Of a stretch of DNA of 64,000 nucleotides, positions 24,619 to 33,650 are shown piece by piece. Source of the stretch: Halalkalicoccus tibetensis. Lineage in GTDB: Archaea; Halobacteriota; Halobacteria; Halobacteriales; Halalkalicoccaceae. The stretch spans positions 438,168-502,167 of the forward strand of contig NZ_JBBMXV010000001.1 of the NCBI RefSeq assembly GCF_037996645.1, read 5' to 3'. The notes under the pieces were generated by a model. It had not been told where the DNA came from, did no database searches, and was given only the letters and a program-made list of their open reading frames with translations. The first letter of the stretch is position 1; every line of letters begins with the position of its first letter. The position numbers and the translations under genes were made by a program.

Positions 24619-25704
24619 ATGAACGACCCACGAGACGTTTCGGTCGGGGTTATCGGCCTCGGAAACATCGGGCGTTACCACGCCGATCGGCTCCGGAACT
24701 ACGGCGCGGAGCTCGTCGGCGGGATGGACGTCCTGCCCGAGGCCCGCGAGCGCTTCGAGCGTGACTACGGGGTCGCCACCTACGAGGACCACGAGGAGCT
24801 CTACTCGAGCGTCGACGCACTCGTCATCACGACGCCCAACAAGTTCCACGAGGAGTACGCGGTCTCGGCGCTCGAGGCCGACCTCAGCGTCCTGCTCGAG
24901 AAACCCCTCGCCCACTCCGTCGAGAGCGCAGAACGGATCGCGTCGGCCGCACGAAACTCCGAGGGGTTCTGTATGGTCGGTTTCCACAACCGCTATCTCC
25001 CGTCGATAGAGGTGCTCACCAACGAGCGCGACCGCGGGCGGTTCGGCGAGCTCACCCATGTCGAGGCCAACTACGTCCGCCGTCGCGGCATCCCGGGCCG
25101 TGGCTCGTGGTTCACCTCCCGGGAGATCGCGGGCGGGGGCGCGATGATCGACATCGGCGTTCACGCGCTCGACCTCGCGCTTCACGTGCTCGATTTCCCC
25201 GACATCACCGAGGTTTCCGGCGTGGCTCGCTCGGAGTTCGGCACCCGCGAGGACTACACCTACCTCCAGATGTGGGGCGAGGACGCCGGCCACGAGCGGT
25301 TCGACGTCGAGGACTCGGTGAGCGCGTTCATCCGCTGTGCGGGTGGTCAGACGATCTCGCTCGAGGTCGCGTGGGCGGCCAACCGCCCGGCGGACAACGA
25401 GTTCGTCGTCCACGGCACCGACGCCGGCGCCCGCTTCGACCGGGGGGACGGCGAGATGACCCTCTACGAGACCAGTGCCGACGGGTCGGCTCACTTCAGC
25501 GACACGGAGGTCAGGACCCGCGAGCGCGACGCCCACGCCGCGGAACAGGAGACGTTCCTGCAAGCCGTCGCCGCCGGCGAGGCACCCGACCAAAACACCG
25601 TCGAACAGGGGCTGCTCGTCCAGCGGGTGATCGACGCGATCTACCGTTCGAGCGAACAGGGCCGTTCGATCCGGTTCGAGGAGGAGTGGGTCGCAGCGGA
25701 ATAA
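24619..25704 (+). CDS. Gfo/Idh/MocA-family oxidoreductase (first)
   Basis: A 361-residue NAD(P)-dependent sugar dehydrogenase. The N-terminal Rossmann fold has VGVIGLGNIGRYHADRL, and the EKPLAH motif (Lys of the E-K-P triad) follows at about residue 95. The C-terminal domain carries GGGAMIDIGVHALDLALHVL, with the conserved Asp and His. Typical substrates are inositol, glucose or related sugars. It is transcribed in the same direction as the importer, 127 bp downstream, and is followed by a sugar isomerase, so the three likely act in one catabolic route. Confidence 0.92.
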   Translation: MNDPRDVSVGVIGLGNIGRYHADRLRNYGAELVGGMDVLPEARERFERDYGVATYEDHEELYSSVDALVITTPNKFHEEYAVSALEADLSVLLEKPLAHSVESAERIASAARNSEGFCMVGFHNRYLPSIEVLTNERDRGRFGELTHVEANYVRRRGIPGRGSWFTSREIAGGGAMIDIGVHALDLALHVLDFPDITEVSGVARSEFGTREDYTYLQMWGEDAGHERFDVEDSVSAFIRCAGGQTISLEVAWAANRPADNEFVVHGTDAGARFDRGDGEMTLYETSADGSAHFSDTEVRTRERDAHAAEQETFLQAVAAGEAPDQNTVEQGLLVQRVIDAIYRSSEQGRSIRFEEEWVAAE

Positions 25705-25742
25705 TCACCGGGATTTATTCTCGTTCGAGTTCACCCCCCGGT

Positions 25743-26714
25743 ATGGACATCGGCGTACTCACCGTCCCGCTGGGCGGCCAGTCACAGGAGGAGGCGTTCT
25801 CGTATCTCTCCGACATCGGCGTCGGCGCGGTCGAACTGGGCTGTGGCGGCGCCCCGGGCGACGACCACCTGCCACGCGAGGAGTACCTCGGGAACGAGGC
25901 GGCCCAGTCGGAGCTGCTCGACCTGCTCGAGGAGTACGACCTCCGGATCAGCGCGCTCGCGACCCACAACAACCCGATCCACCCCGACGAGGACCACGCC
26001 GGCGAGGCCGACACCGAGCTCCGCGAGGCGATCGAACTGGCCGACGAGCTCGACGTCGGCGTGGTCACCACGTTCTCGGGGCTTCCCGGCGGCAGCCCGA
26101 GCGCGCAGGTGCCCAACTGGATCACCGCGCCGTGGCCCACCGAGCACGCCAACGCCCACGACTACCAGTGGGAGGAGGTCGCGATCCCCTACTGGCGGGA
26201 GATCGCCGAGCACGCCGACGACCACGGCGTGAACGTCGGCATCGAGATGCACCCGAACATGCTCGTCTACGAGCCCCACGGGATAGCCCGGCTGCGTGAG
26301 GCGACCAACGAGCGCATCGGCGCGAACTTCGACCCCTCGCACCTCTACTGGCAGGGGATCGACGTCACCGAGGCGATCCGGTATCTCGGCGAGCGCGACG
26401 CGATCCACCACGTCCACGCAAAGGACACCAAGGTCTACGAGGCTCAAGCGAGGGAGAAAGGGGTGCTCGACACCACGCCCTACACCGACGAGCCGAACCG
26501 CTCGTGGCTCTTTCGGTCGATCGGCTACGGCCACGGCGAGAGCCACTGGAAGGACGTCGTTTCGACGCTCAGAATGGTCGGCTACGACGACGTGCTCAGC
26601 ATCGAACACGAGGACTCGCTGACCAGCGCGAACGAAGGTCTGGAGAAGGCCGTCGACGTGCTCGACCGCGCCGTCTTCGAGACGACGCCCGGCGAGGCCT
26701 ACTGGGCCGAATAG
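25743..26714 (+). CDS. TIM-barrel sugar phosphate isomerase/epimerase
   Basis: A 323-residue protein of the IolE/xylose-isomerase-like TIM-barrel family. It starts MDIGVLTVPLGGQSQEEAFS; metal-ligand motifs include GVNVGIEMHPNMLVYEP, the FDPSHLYWQGID motif, IHHVHAKDTKVYE, and VLSIEHEDSL near the C-terminus. Such enzymes isomerise or dehydrate ketoses and inosose. The gene lies 38 bp after the Gfo/Idh dehydrogenase and ends facing the zinc alcohol dehydrogenase gene. Exact substrate unknown. Confidence 0.9.
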   Translation: MDIGVLTVPLGGQSQEEAFSYLSDIGVGAVELGCGGAPGDDHLPREEYLGNEAAQSELLDLLEEYDLRISALATHNNPIHPDEDHAGEADTELREAIELADELDVGVVTTFSGLPGGSPSAQVPNWITAPWPTEHANAHDYQWEEVAIPYWREIAEHADDHGVNVGIEMHPNMLVYEPHGIARLREATNERIGANFDPSHLYWQGIDVTEAIRYLGERDAIHHVHAKDTKVYEAQAREKGVLDTTPYTDEPNRSWLFRSIGYGHGESHWKDVVSTLRMVGYDDVLSIEHEDSLTSANEGLEKAVDVLDRAVFETTPGEAYWAE

Positions 26715-26729
26715 GGAGTTCGACTCGGG

Positions 26730-27875
26730 TTACGGCTCAAGGACGACCTTGACGCAGTCGTCCTCCTTGTCGTTGAACGTCTCGTAGAGCTCCGGCCCGT
26801 CCTCGAGCGAACCCCGGTGGGTGATGATCTCGGCGGGGTCGATCTCTCCGTTCTCGATCGTCTCGAGCAGCGGGTTCAGGTAGGCCTGGACGTGGGTCTG
26901 GCCCGCGTTGACCGTGAGGGCTTTGTTCATCAGCGGCCCCATCGGCACGCCGTCCATCTCGCCGATGTAGACGCCCGGGATCGAGAGCGTCCCGCCCTTC
27001 CGACAGGACTTGATCGCTTCCTGGAGCACGTACGGGCGGTCGGGCTCGTCGGGGACGTGGTCGACGCAGGTGTGGTGGGCCTCCGAGCCGACGGCGTCGA
27101 TACACCGATCCGGCCCCCGGCCGTCGGTCTCGTCCATCAGCCACTCGTAGACGTCGTCCTCGGAGTAGTCGATCACCTCGGTGTCGGCGTGGCCCTCGGC
27201 CATCCCGAGGCGTTCCTCGATCCGGTCGATCGCGATCACGCGGTCGGCGCCCATCATCCAGGCGCTCTGGATGGCGAACTGGCCGACCGGGCCACAGCCC
27301 CAGACGGCGACCGTGTCGTTCTCCTCGATCTCGGCGTTCTCGGCAGCCATATACCCCGTGGGATAGATGTCCGAGAGGAACAGCACCTCCTCGTCCGAGA
27401 GGTCCGACTCGATCTTGATCGGCCCGACGTCGGCGTGGGGGACCCGCAGGTACTCGGCCTGCCCGCCGTCGTAGCCGCCCAGCGTGTGCGAGAAGCCGAA
27501 CAGCCCCGCTGGCGAGTGGCCCATCGTCTCGGCGGCCATCTCGGCGTTCGGGTTCGTCTCGTCACACAGCGAGTAGAGGTCGTTCTCACAGAACCAGCAC
27601 TCCCCACAGCTGATCGTGAAGGGGATGACGACGCGGTCACCCTCCCGGAGGTCGTCTACCTCCTCGCCGACCTCGACGACCTCGCCCATCGGCTCGTGGC
27701 CGAGGATGTCGCCCTCCTCCATGCCCGGCATGAAATCGTTGTAGAGATGGAGATCCGAGCCGCAGATCGCCGTGGCCGTGATCTCGACGATCGCGTCGGT
27801 CGGCTCCTCGATCTCGGGTTTGGGAACCTCGTCAACGCGGACGTCGCCCTCGCCGTGCCATCGGAGTGCTTGCAT
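26730..27875 (-). CDS. Zinc-dependent alcohol dehydrogenase (glutathione-independent FDH/sorbitol DH-like)
   Basis: A 381-residue MDR-family enzyme. The catalytic-zinc part has [12 protein letters not shown] and [15 protein letters not shown]; the structural-zinc lobe has [17 protein letters not shown] (four Cys). The Rossmann motif is [17 protein letters not shown]. Residues 285-300 ([11 protein letters not shown]) resemble formaldehyde dehydrogenase-type members. It oxidises an alcohol or polyol with NAD(P). The ATG at 27875 ([10 protein letters not shown]) is chosen as it begins the domain and fits a TATA box at 27901-27910; the frame continues upstream to 27929. Confidence 0.92.
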   Translation of the reverse strand: MQALRWHGEGDVRVDEVPKPEIEEPTDAIVEITATAICGSDLHLYNDFMPGMEEGDILGHEPMGEVVEVGEEVDDLREGDRVVIPFTISCGECWFCENDLYSLCDETNPNAEMAAETMGHSPAGLFGFSHTLGGYDGGQAEYLRVPHADVGPIKIESDLSDEEVLFLSDIYPTGYMAAENAEIEENDTVAVWGCGPVGQFAIQSAWMMGADRVIAIDRIEERLGMAEGHADTEVIDYSEDDVYEWLMDETDGRGPDRCIDAVGSEAHHTCVDHVPDEPDRPYVLQEAIKSCRKGGTLSIPGVYIGEMDGVPMGPLMNKALTVNAGQTHVQAYLNPLLETIENGEIDPAEIITHRGSLEDGPELYETFNDKEDDCVKVVLEP

Positions 27876-27900
27876 TACGGTCCCATACTGCGGTGTCGTT

Positions 27901-27910
27901 TTCGATAAAG
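27901..27910 (-). promoter_or_regulatory. TATA box of the alcohol dehydrogenase gene
   Basis: The minus strand reads CTTTATCGAA about 30 bp before the ATG at 27875. It lies in the 109-bp divergent spacer shared with the second Gfo/Idh gene (27985), whose own TATA box is unclear (CCCTAACTAC at about 27953). Confidence 0.6.
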
Positions 27911-27984
27911 GCATGGCTTGTCCCTGCAACGACCCCGCCGACGAGACGGAAACCCCTAACTACATCTGTGGTGAACGATCGCGC

Positions 27985-29094
27985 ATGGCACTCGACGTAG
28001 GCGTACTCGGCTACCGGTTCATGGGCAAGGCCCACTCGAACGCGATGGCACGGCTCCCGATGTTCTTCCCGGACGCTCCCGAGATCAACCGGGAGGTCCT
28101 CGTGGGCCGCGACGAGGAGGCCCTATCGGAGGCCGCCGACAGGCTCGGCTTCGCGCGGACCACGACCGACCCGAGCGAGGCCATCGAATCGGTCGACGCC
28201 TTCTACAACCTCGGGCCGAACTTCGTCCACCCCGAGTACTCGATCGAAGCGCTGGAGGCGGGCGTGCCGGTCTTCTGCGAGAAGCCGCTGGCGCCCACCG
28301 TAGAGGAGGCCGAGGAGATGACCGATGCCTACCGCGAGGCGGGCGTCCCAGCGGGCTGTGCCTTCAACTATCGGTTCGTGCCCGCGATCCGCTACGCGAA
28401 GGGGCTGATCGAGGACGGCGAGCTCGGCGAGATCTACCACGTCCGGGGACGTTACCTCCAGGACTGGCTGGTCGATCCCGAGGCCGAGTGGAGCTGGCGC
28501 AACGACGAGGAGCTCGCGGGAAGCGGCGCGCTGGGCGATCTCGGCGCGCACACGATCGACCTCGCGCGCTTCCTCGTAGGCGAGCAAGCGGGCGAGATCA
28601 GCGAGATCACGGGCCAACTGCGGACGTTCACCGACGAGCGCCCCACGGGCGACGGCGAGACCCGCGAAGTGACCGTCGACGACGCCTACCTCGCGACCGC
28701 GGAGTTCGAGGGCGGCGCGGTGGGCAGCTTCGAGGCTTCCCGGAACGCCAACGGCCGGAAGAACGACCACACCATCGAGATCGAGGGCTCGAAGGGGAGC
28801 CTGACGTTCTCGCTCGAACGGCTCAACGAGCTCGGGTACAAGCGGGAGGGCTCGCGCGGGTTCGAAACGATCCTCGTGACGGACGGCGACGATCCCTACA
28901 TCGATCACTGGTGGCCGCCGGGCCACGTCATCGGCTGGGAGCACACGTTCGTCCACGAGAACTACGAGTTCCTCTCGGCGGTCGAGGAGGACGACGAGTT
29001 CGAGCCGAGCTTCGAGGACGGGCTCGCGACCCAGCGCGTGCTCGCGGCGATTCAGGAAAGCGACGAGAACGGCCAGCGCGTCAGTCTCGACTGA
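27985..29094 (+). CDS. Gfo/Idh/MocA-family oxidoreductase (second)
   Basis: A 369-residue dehydrogenase, only distantly similar to the one at 24619. Motifs are VGVLGYRFMGKAHSNA (Rossmann, with F-M in place of the usual second Gly positions), PVFCEKPLAPTVEEAEEM (EKP), AGCAFNYRFVPAIRYAKGLI, and the C-terminal GSGALGDLGAHTIDLARFLV. The second half has a long insertion with GRKNDHTIEIEGSKGSLTFS. It is divergent from the alcohol dehydrogenase gene, and its last 14 bp overlap the convergent hydrolase gene. The ATG at 27985 begins MALDVGVLGY. Confidence 0.9.
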   Translation: MALDVGVLGYRFMGKAHSNAMARLPMFFPDAPEINREVLVGRDEEALSEAADRLGFARTTTDPSEAIESVDAFYNLGPNFVHPEYSIEALEAGVPVFCEKPLAPTVEEAEEMTDAYREAGVPAGCAFNYRFVPAIRYAKGLIEDGELGEIYHVRGRYLQDWLVDPEAEWSWRNDEELAGSGALGDLGAHTIDLARFLVGEQAGEISEITGQLRTFTDERPTGDGETREVTVDDAYLATAEFEGGAVGSFEASRNANGRKNDHTIEIEGSKGSLTFSLERLNELGYKREGSRGFETILVTDGDDPYIDHWWPPGHVIGWEHTFVHENYEFLSAVEEDDEFEPSFEDGLATQRVLAAIQESDENGQRVSLD

Positions 29095-29974
29095 GAAACC
29101 CGATCAGGGCGTCGTTGACACGATCGGGGGCGTCCATCTGGACCCAGTGGCTCGCGTCGTCGATCCGTTCGACTTCGACCTCGGACACCCACTCCTCGAG
29201 CCCCTCGGTGAGCCGCGGGGAGAGCGCTTCGTCCTCCATCCCCCAGAGCAGCAGCGTCGGCCGATCGATCAGCCCGTCGCTCGCGGTCGCCGTCGGCGCG
29301 CTACAGCCGGGGATCGCCGACCGGACCGTCCCCCGAAACGCCGCGCGATAGTAGTTCAACATGGCGGTCATCGCGCCCGGGCGCGAGCAGGCCCGTTCGT
29401 ACCGGCGGATCGCCTCGTCGTCGAACGCCTCGGGGTTCTCCGCGCCCTCGCGGAACAGCCGCCGCAGCAGGCGTCGTCCGCCCGCCCGGAAGAGGAGCTC
29501 GGGCAGCCACGGGAGCTGGAAGAACAGCACGTACGACGAGCGGCGCCGCTGGTCGGAGTCGGGGTCCTGAAGCTCGCGGCGATACGCGCTCGGGTGGGGG
29601 GCGTTCATGACGACCAGCCGCTCGACGCTTTCGGGGTGGCGGACGGCGACCTCCCAGGCGACCATCCCGCCCCAGTCGTGGCCGACGAGGTGGGCGTGCT
29701 CGGCCCCGCAGCCCTCGATCAGCGCGCGGACGTCCTCGACGAGCTGGCCGATCCGGTAGGCGCTCACGCCGGGCGGTTTCTCCGAGCGGTTGTAGCCGCG
29801 CATGTCAGGGGCGACGACCCGGTAGCCCGCCTCGACGAGCGCGGGGAGCTGTTCGCGCCAGCTGTACCAGTGTTCGGGAAACCCGTGCAGGAGGACGACG
29901 AGGGGTCCCTCGCCCGCCTCGACGTAGTGCAGCCGGACGCCGTTGACGATCGCCTCCTCGTGAGACTGATCCAT
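29081..29974 (-). CDS. Alpha/beta hydrolase, epoxide-hydrolase-like
   Basis: A 297-residue protein. HGFPEHWYSW is the oxyanion-hole motif, LVGHDWGGMVAW carries an Asp nucleophile rather than Ser, WGMEDEALSP supplies the acid and DASHWVQMDAP the catalytic His. An Asp nucleophile with this HGFPE motif is typical of epoxide hydrolases and haloalkane dehalogenases. The ATG at 29974 (MDQSHEEAIVNG) begins the family-typical N-terminus. The stop lies within the end of the facing Gfo/Idh gene. Confidence 0.88.
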   Translation of the reverse strand: MDQSHEEAIVNGVRLHYVEAGEGPLVVLLHGFPEHWYSWREQLPALVEAGYRVVAPDMRGYNRSEKPPGVSAYRIGQLVEDVRALIEGCGAEHAHLVGHDWGGMVAWEVAVRHPESVERLVVMNAPHPSAYRRELQDPDSDQRRRSSYVLFFQLPWLPELLFRAGGRRLLRRLFREGAENPEAFDDEAIRRYERACSRPGAMTAMLNYYRAAFRGTVRSAIPGCSAPTATASDGLIDRPTLLLWGMEDEALSPRLTEGLEEWVSEVEVERIDDASHWVQMDAPDRVNDALIGFLSRD

Positions 29975-30061
29975 ACCGCTCGTGAGGACGGCTCTCGGGA
30001 AGCTCTTGTGCCCGGCAGTTCCCGGCCGTGATACTATCCGTTCGCCGTCTGAACGTCCGGT

Positions 30062-30829
30062 ATGAAGGTCGCCATCACCGGCGCGAACGGCAACGTGGGC
30101 CACCAGGCCGTCGAGGCGCTCTCCGACCACGACGTGACGCCGATCACCCACAGTGAGACCGAGGAGATGGACAGCGAGATCGCCGACGTCACCGACGCCG
30201 AGCGGGTCTCGAAGGTCCTCTCGGGTCATGACGCCGTCGTCCACCTCGCGGCGAACCCCGACCCCGACGCCGACTGGGAGGGCGTCCGCGAGGTCAACGT
30301 CGACGGCGCGTACAACGTCTACGAGGCCGCCGTCGAGAACGGCCTCGATCGCGTGGTCTTCGCCTCCTCGAACCACGTCAGCCACATGTACAACGCCGCC
30401 GACCCCGCCGAGCCCGAGTCGATGGTCGAGGCGCCCGACGTGGTCGACGCCGACGACCCGACCCGGCCCGATTCGTACTACGGCGTCAGCAAGGTCGCCG
30501 GCGAGGCACTCGGCGACTACTACGCCGATCGCCACGGGCTCGAGGTCGTCAACCTGCGGATCGGCTGGCTGCTCGAGCAGGAGGACCTGGAGGAGACCCA
30601 AGAGGACGGCGAGGAACACGCTCGATACGCCCGCGCGATGTGGCTCAGCCCGCGGGACTGTCGGGATGCGATCGAGTCCGCGACGACGGGCAACGTTGAG
30701 GGCTCCGTCGCGGTGAACGCCGTCTCCGCGAACGACGACCGGTATCTCTCCCTGACCCACGCGATGCGGACGATCGGCTACCGGCCGCGGGACGACTCGG
30801 GCGAGGCGCTCAGCCGAAGTACGTACTGA
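30062..30829 (+). CDS. NAD(P)-dependent sugar SDR (epimerase/dehydratase family)
   Basis: A 255-residue extended-SDR protein with the cofactor motif ITGANGNVGHQAV at the start and the catalytic YYGVSKVAGEALG (Y-x-x-x-K). VVHLAANPDPDADW is the conserved NAD-binding strand, and LRIGWLLEQ is the substrate loop. Short members of this family in archaea include uronate dehydrogenases and the NAD-dependent glucose-6-phosphate dehydrogenase called Azf in Haloferax; either is possible here. It is encoded next to a GH15 glucosidase, and the two genes overlap tail to tail by 20 bp. Confidence 0.85.
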   Translation: MKVAITGANGNVGHQAVEALSDHDVTPITHSETEEMDSEIADVTDAERVSKVLSGHDAVVHLAANPDPDADWEGVREVNVDGAYNVYEAAVENGLDRVVFASSNHVSHMYNAADPAEPESMVEAPDVVDADDPTRPDSYYGVSKVAGEALGDYYADRHGLEVVNLRIGWLLEQEDLEETQEDGEEHARYARAMWLSPRDCRDAIESATTGNVEGSVAVNAVSANDDRYLSLTHAMRTIGYRPRDDSGEALSRSTY

Positions 30830-32639
30830 ACTCGCCGCCCTCGGCTTCGATCTCCTCCTCCTTCGCGACGCTGAGGTAGATCGCGCTGTTGATCAGCCCG
30901 ATGTGCGAGAACGCCTGCGGGAAGTTCCCGAGGAAGGTGCCCGTCCCGGGCTCGATCTCCTCGGCGAACAGCCCCAGCGGGTTCGCGTGATCGAGCAGGG
31001 TCTCGAAGATCTCCTCGGCCTCCTCGATCCGCCCTGAGAGCGCGAGCGCGTCGACCAGCCAGAACGAACAGAGGACGAACGCCCCCTCCTCGCCCGGCAG
31101 GCCGTCGTCTCGCTTGTAGCGGTAGACGAACCCCTCCTCGCTGGTCAGGTCGGCGAGGATCGCGTCGATCGTGTTCTGGACGCGCTCGTCGTCGGCGGGC
31201 AGGAAGCCGCTGATGGGGATCAGCAGCGTCGAGGCGTCGAGGTGTTCGTCGGTGTCGAAGTGCTGGACGAACGCCCCCGCTTCCTCGCTGTAGCCCCGCT
31301 CGAGGATCGCCTCGCGGATCTCCTCGCGGACCTCGCGCCAGCGCTCGAGGGGTGCCTCGCGGTCGTCGAGCTCGGCGATCTCGATCCCGCGCTCGAGCGC
31401 GATCCAGCACATCAGCTTCGAGTGGACGTGGTGGCGCGGCTCGTCGCGGAACTCCCAGATCCCCTCGCCGGGCTCGTCCCAGATCTCGCAGGTGTAATCG
31501 ACGACCGCCTCGACCAGCCGCCAACCCTCCTCGTCGAGGTCCTCGTCGTAGTGAAGCGTCTCGTAGATCCCCTGGACGATCGAGCCGTAGATGTCGCCCT
31601 GGTGCTGGTCGGCGGCCGCGTTACCGATCCGGACCGGCTTCGAGTAGCGATAGCCCGTGTGTTCCTCGAGCAGCTCCTCCTCGAGGTCCAGCTCGCCGCG
31701 CAGGCCGTAGATCGGCTGGAGCTCCTCGGGGCCGGACTCACAGAGGTCGAGGAACCATTCGAAGTAGGCGTGGGCTTCGTCCCTCTTCCCCAGGGCGTAG
31801 AGCGCCTGAACGGTGAGCTTCGAGTCCCGGATCCAGTTGTAGCGGTAGTCCCAGTTGCGAACGCCCCCGAGGGTTTCGGGCAGCGAGGTCGTCGGGGCCG
31901 CACAGATCGCGCCCGTTTCCTCCTGCATCAGCAGCTTGAGCACGAGCCCCGACCGGACGACCGCGTCCACCCATCGGTCCTCGATGACGTCCGCGAGCAT
32001 CCCGTTCTCGCGCCCGACCCAGTCGGTCCAGTAGTCGACCGTCGTCTCGAGGACCGCCTCGCCCTCGCTCGGGTCGGGCGCCGTCTCCCCGTCGTGCTGG
32101 GCCACCGACCACCGGACGTCGCCCGCCTCGAGGGTCTCGTGGCCGATCGCGCGGTCGTCGTCGACGCGGAGCGGCGACTCGCTCGCGAACTGGAGGCGCT
32201 CGGTCTCGCCGTCGGCGATGATCGCTTCTCCGTTCTCCTCGAGGACGGTGTCCGCGCGAGCGTAGTCGAACCGGGGTTCGAAGACGGTCTGGACGGTGAC
32301 CGGCCCCTCCTCGCAGGTCACCCGCCGGTAGATCGACTGAACGCGCGAGGGCCCGTCCTCGGCCTTCGGAATGAAGTCCGTGACGGTGATCGCGCCGCTT
32401 TCGGTCTCGAACTCGGTGTGGAGGACGTTCGTGTCCGGCTCGTAGCGCTGGCTGCTCGTCGCGGGCGAGACCGGCTCGATCGAGAACCCGCCCATCCCGG
32501 GGTCGAGCAGCCGGCCGAAGACGCTCGGCGAGTCGAGGTTCGGGACGCACCACCAGTCGATCGTCCCGTCCTCCGCGACCAGCGCACACGTACTTCCGTC
32601 GCCGATGAGCCCGTGGCGCGAGATCGGGGTGAAGTCCAT
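30810..32639 (-). CDS. Glycoside hydrolase family 15 (glucoamylase or trehalase)
   Basis: A 609-residue protein with the two-part GH15 layout. The N-terminal domain begins ISRHGLIGDGSTCALVAEDG with TIDWWCVPN. The catalytic (alpha/alpha)6 barrel has the signature NWDYRYNWIRDSKLTVQALY (about residue 262), and a later EEGAFVLCSFWLVDALALSG near the catalytic Glu region. It releases glucose from alpha-glucans, glucodextran or trehalose; the length and absence of a signal peptide suggest an intracellular enzyme. It has its own TATA box (32663-32668) despite lying only 34 bp from the previous gene. Confidence 0.9.
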   Translation of the reverse strand: MDFTPISRHGLIGDGSTCALVAEDGTIDWWCVPNLDSPSVFGRLLDPGMGGFSIEPVSPATSSQRYEPDTNVLHTEFETESGAITVTDFIPKAEDGPSRVQSIYRRVTCEEGPVTVQTVFEPRFDYARADTVLEENGEAIIADGETERLQFASESPLRVDDDRAIGHETLEAGDVRWSVAQHDGETAPDPSEGEAVLETTVDYWTDWVGRENGMLADVIEDRWVDAVVRSGLVLKLLMQEETGAICAAPTTSLPETLGGVRNWDYRYNWIRDSKLTVQALYALGKRDEAHAYFEWFLDLCESGPEELQPIYGLRGELDLEEELLEEHTGYRYSKPVRIGNAAADQHQGDIYGSIVQGIYETLHYDEDLDEEGWRLVEAVVDYTCEIWDEPGEGIWEFRDEPRHHVHSKLMCWIALERGIEIAELDDREAPLERWREVREEIREAILERGYSEEAGAFVQHFDTDEHLDASTLLIPISGFLPADDERVQNTIDAILADLTSEEGFVYRYKRDDGLPGEEGAFVLCSFWLVDALALSGRIEEAEEIFETLLDHANPLGLFAEEIEPGTGTFLGNFPQAFSHIGLINSAIYLSVAKEEEIEAEGGEFSTYFG

Positions 32640-32662
32640 ACCGGGACCTAACAGGTGGCCGG

Positions 32663-32668
32663 TATAAC
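32663..32668 (-). promoter_or_regulatory. TATA box of the GH15 gene
   Basis: The minus strand reads GTTATA about 26 bp before the ATG at 32639, within the 34-bp gap after the eIF2B-like gene, supporting a separate leaderless transcript for the glucosidase. Confidence 0.65.
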
Positions 32669-32673
32669 TGTCT

Positions 32674-33525
32674 TTAGAACGCCATCGCGCCGTCGTCAGT
32701 GATGATCGCGTCGAGCAGCCTGATGGGGGTCGCGTCGTACAGCGGGTTCTCGACGGCGAACCCCTCGGCGGGCTCGAGCAGCACCTCGCTGGCCGGCCGG
32801 TAGTCGTTCTCGAAGACGAACCCGCTGTCGATCAGCTTCGCCCCCGAGCCCGTGACCCGCATCGGGACGTCGAGGTCCGCGGCGGTCGCCGCGATCGGGT
32901 AGGTCCCCACGCGGTTGTACAGCGTGTCCCCGACCAGACAGTCCATCCCCATCAGCACGCAGTCACACTCCTCGAGGTAGTTGCCCGCCGCGCTGTCGAC
33001 GATCAACGTCGGCTCGACGCCGTCGATCCCGGCGAGATGGCGGGCTGTCTTTCGCCCCGCGAGCCGGGGGCGGGCCTCGGTGACGTAGACCGACAGTTCG
33101 TTCCCCTCCTCGACCGCCCGTTCGATCGCCGCGTTGACCGTCGAGGAGTAGTCGTGGGTCAGGACCGTCATCCCGTCCTCGAGGGTCTCGGCGGTGTGGG
33201 AGGCGGCCCGATCCTTGCCGTCCTCGACGCGCTCGACCGCCCGATCGATCGCGTCGGCCAGCGCCGCCTTCGCCGACGCGACGTCCTCGGGCTCGTCCTC
33301 GTCGACCTCGCGGGTTATCGAGTGCTGGACGTTGAACAGCGAGGCATGCGAGGGGTTCGCCCGTCGGAGCACCGAGCTGTTGCGTTCGAGGTCCCTGACG
33401 AACTCCTCGACCGTCGCGTACTCGCGTTCGAGCAGCTCCGTGAGCGCGCGTGCGGCCTTGACGGCGACGACCGAGGAGCTGTGGGTCTGCATCCCCTCGA
33501 TCTCCGCGACCGTCTCGTCGATCAT
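32674..33525 (-). CDS. eIF2B alpha-like / ribose-1,5-bisphosphate isomerase-like protein
   Basis: A 283-residue member of the IF-2B superfamily. It starts MIDETVAEIEGMQTHSSSVV; the C-terminal core has LTHDYSSTVNAAIERAVEEG, VYVTEARPRLAGRKTARHLA, the conserved CDCVLMGMDCLVGDTLYNRV followed by GTYPIAATA, and FVFENDYRPASEVLL. Family members are translation initiation factor subunits, MtnA, or the ribose-1,5-bisphosphate isomerase of the archaeal AMP pathway; sequence alone does not separate these. I use the ATG at 33525; the frame stays open through the upstream hairpin element but those 99 residues are not credible. Confidence 0.85.
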   Translation of the reverse strand: MIDETVAEIEGMQTHSSSVVAVKAARALTELLEREYATVEEFVRDLERNSSVLRRANPSHASLFNVQHSITREVDEDEPEDVASAKAALADAIDRAVERVEDGKDRAASHTAETLEDGMTVLTHDYSSTVNAAIERAVEEGNELSVYVTEARPRLAGRKTARHLAGIDGVEPTLIVDSAAGNYLEECDCVLMGMDCLVGDTLYNRVGTYPIAATAADLDVPMRVTGSGAKLIDSGFVFENDYRPASEVLLEPAEGFAVENPLYDATPIRLLDAIITDDGAMAF

Positions 33526-33564
33526 ATCCGATCCTCTCGGTCTCGGGGCAAAGACCTTCCGACG

Positions 33565-33650
33565 AACGCCGTCGGCGTTTTTGGCATCGGGAGAATCGGA
33601 GATTCTCCAGCGAAACCTTGGCAGTTTCGCCTCGCCCGTTTCATGTCCAC
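33565..33650 (+). repeat. Extra hairpins preceding structured element copy 2
   Basis: Perfect inverted repeats at 33565-33570/33574-33579 (loop GTC), 33590-33597/33601-33608 (loop GGA) and 33610-33616/33624-33630 (7-nt loop). They are followed by CGTTTCATGTCCACGAAAG (33637-33655), which is close to CTTTTCATGTCCAAGAAAAG further on (33688-33707), so part of the element is internally repeated. Two of the three hairpins again have 3-nt loops. Confidence 0.65.
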
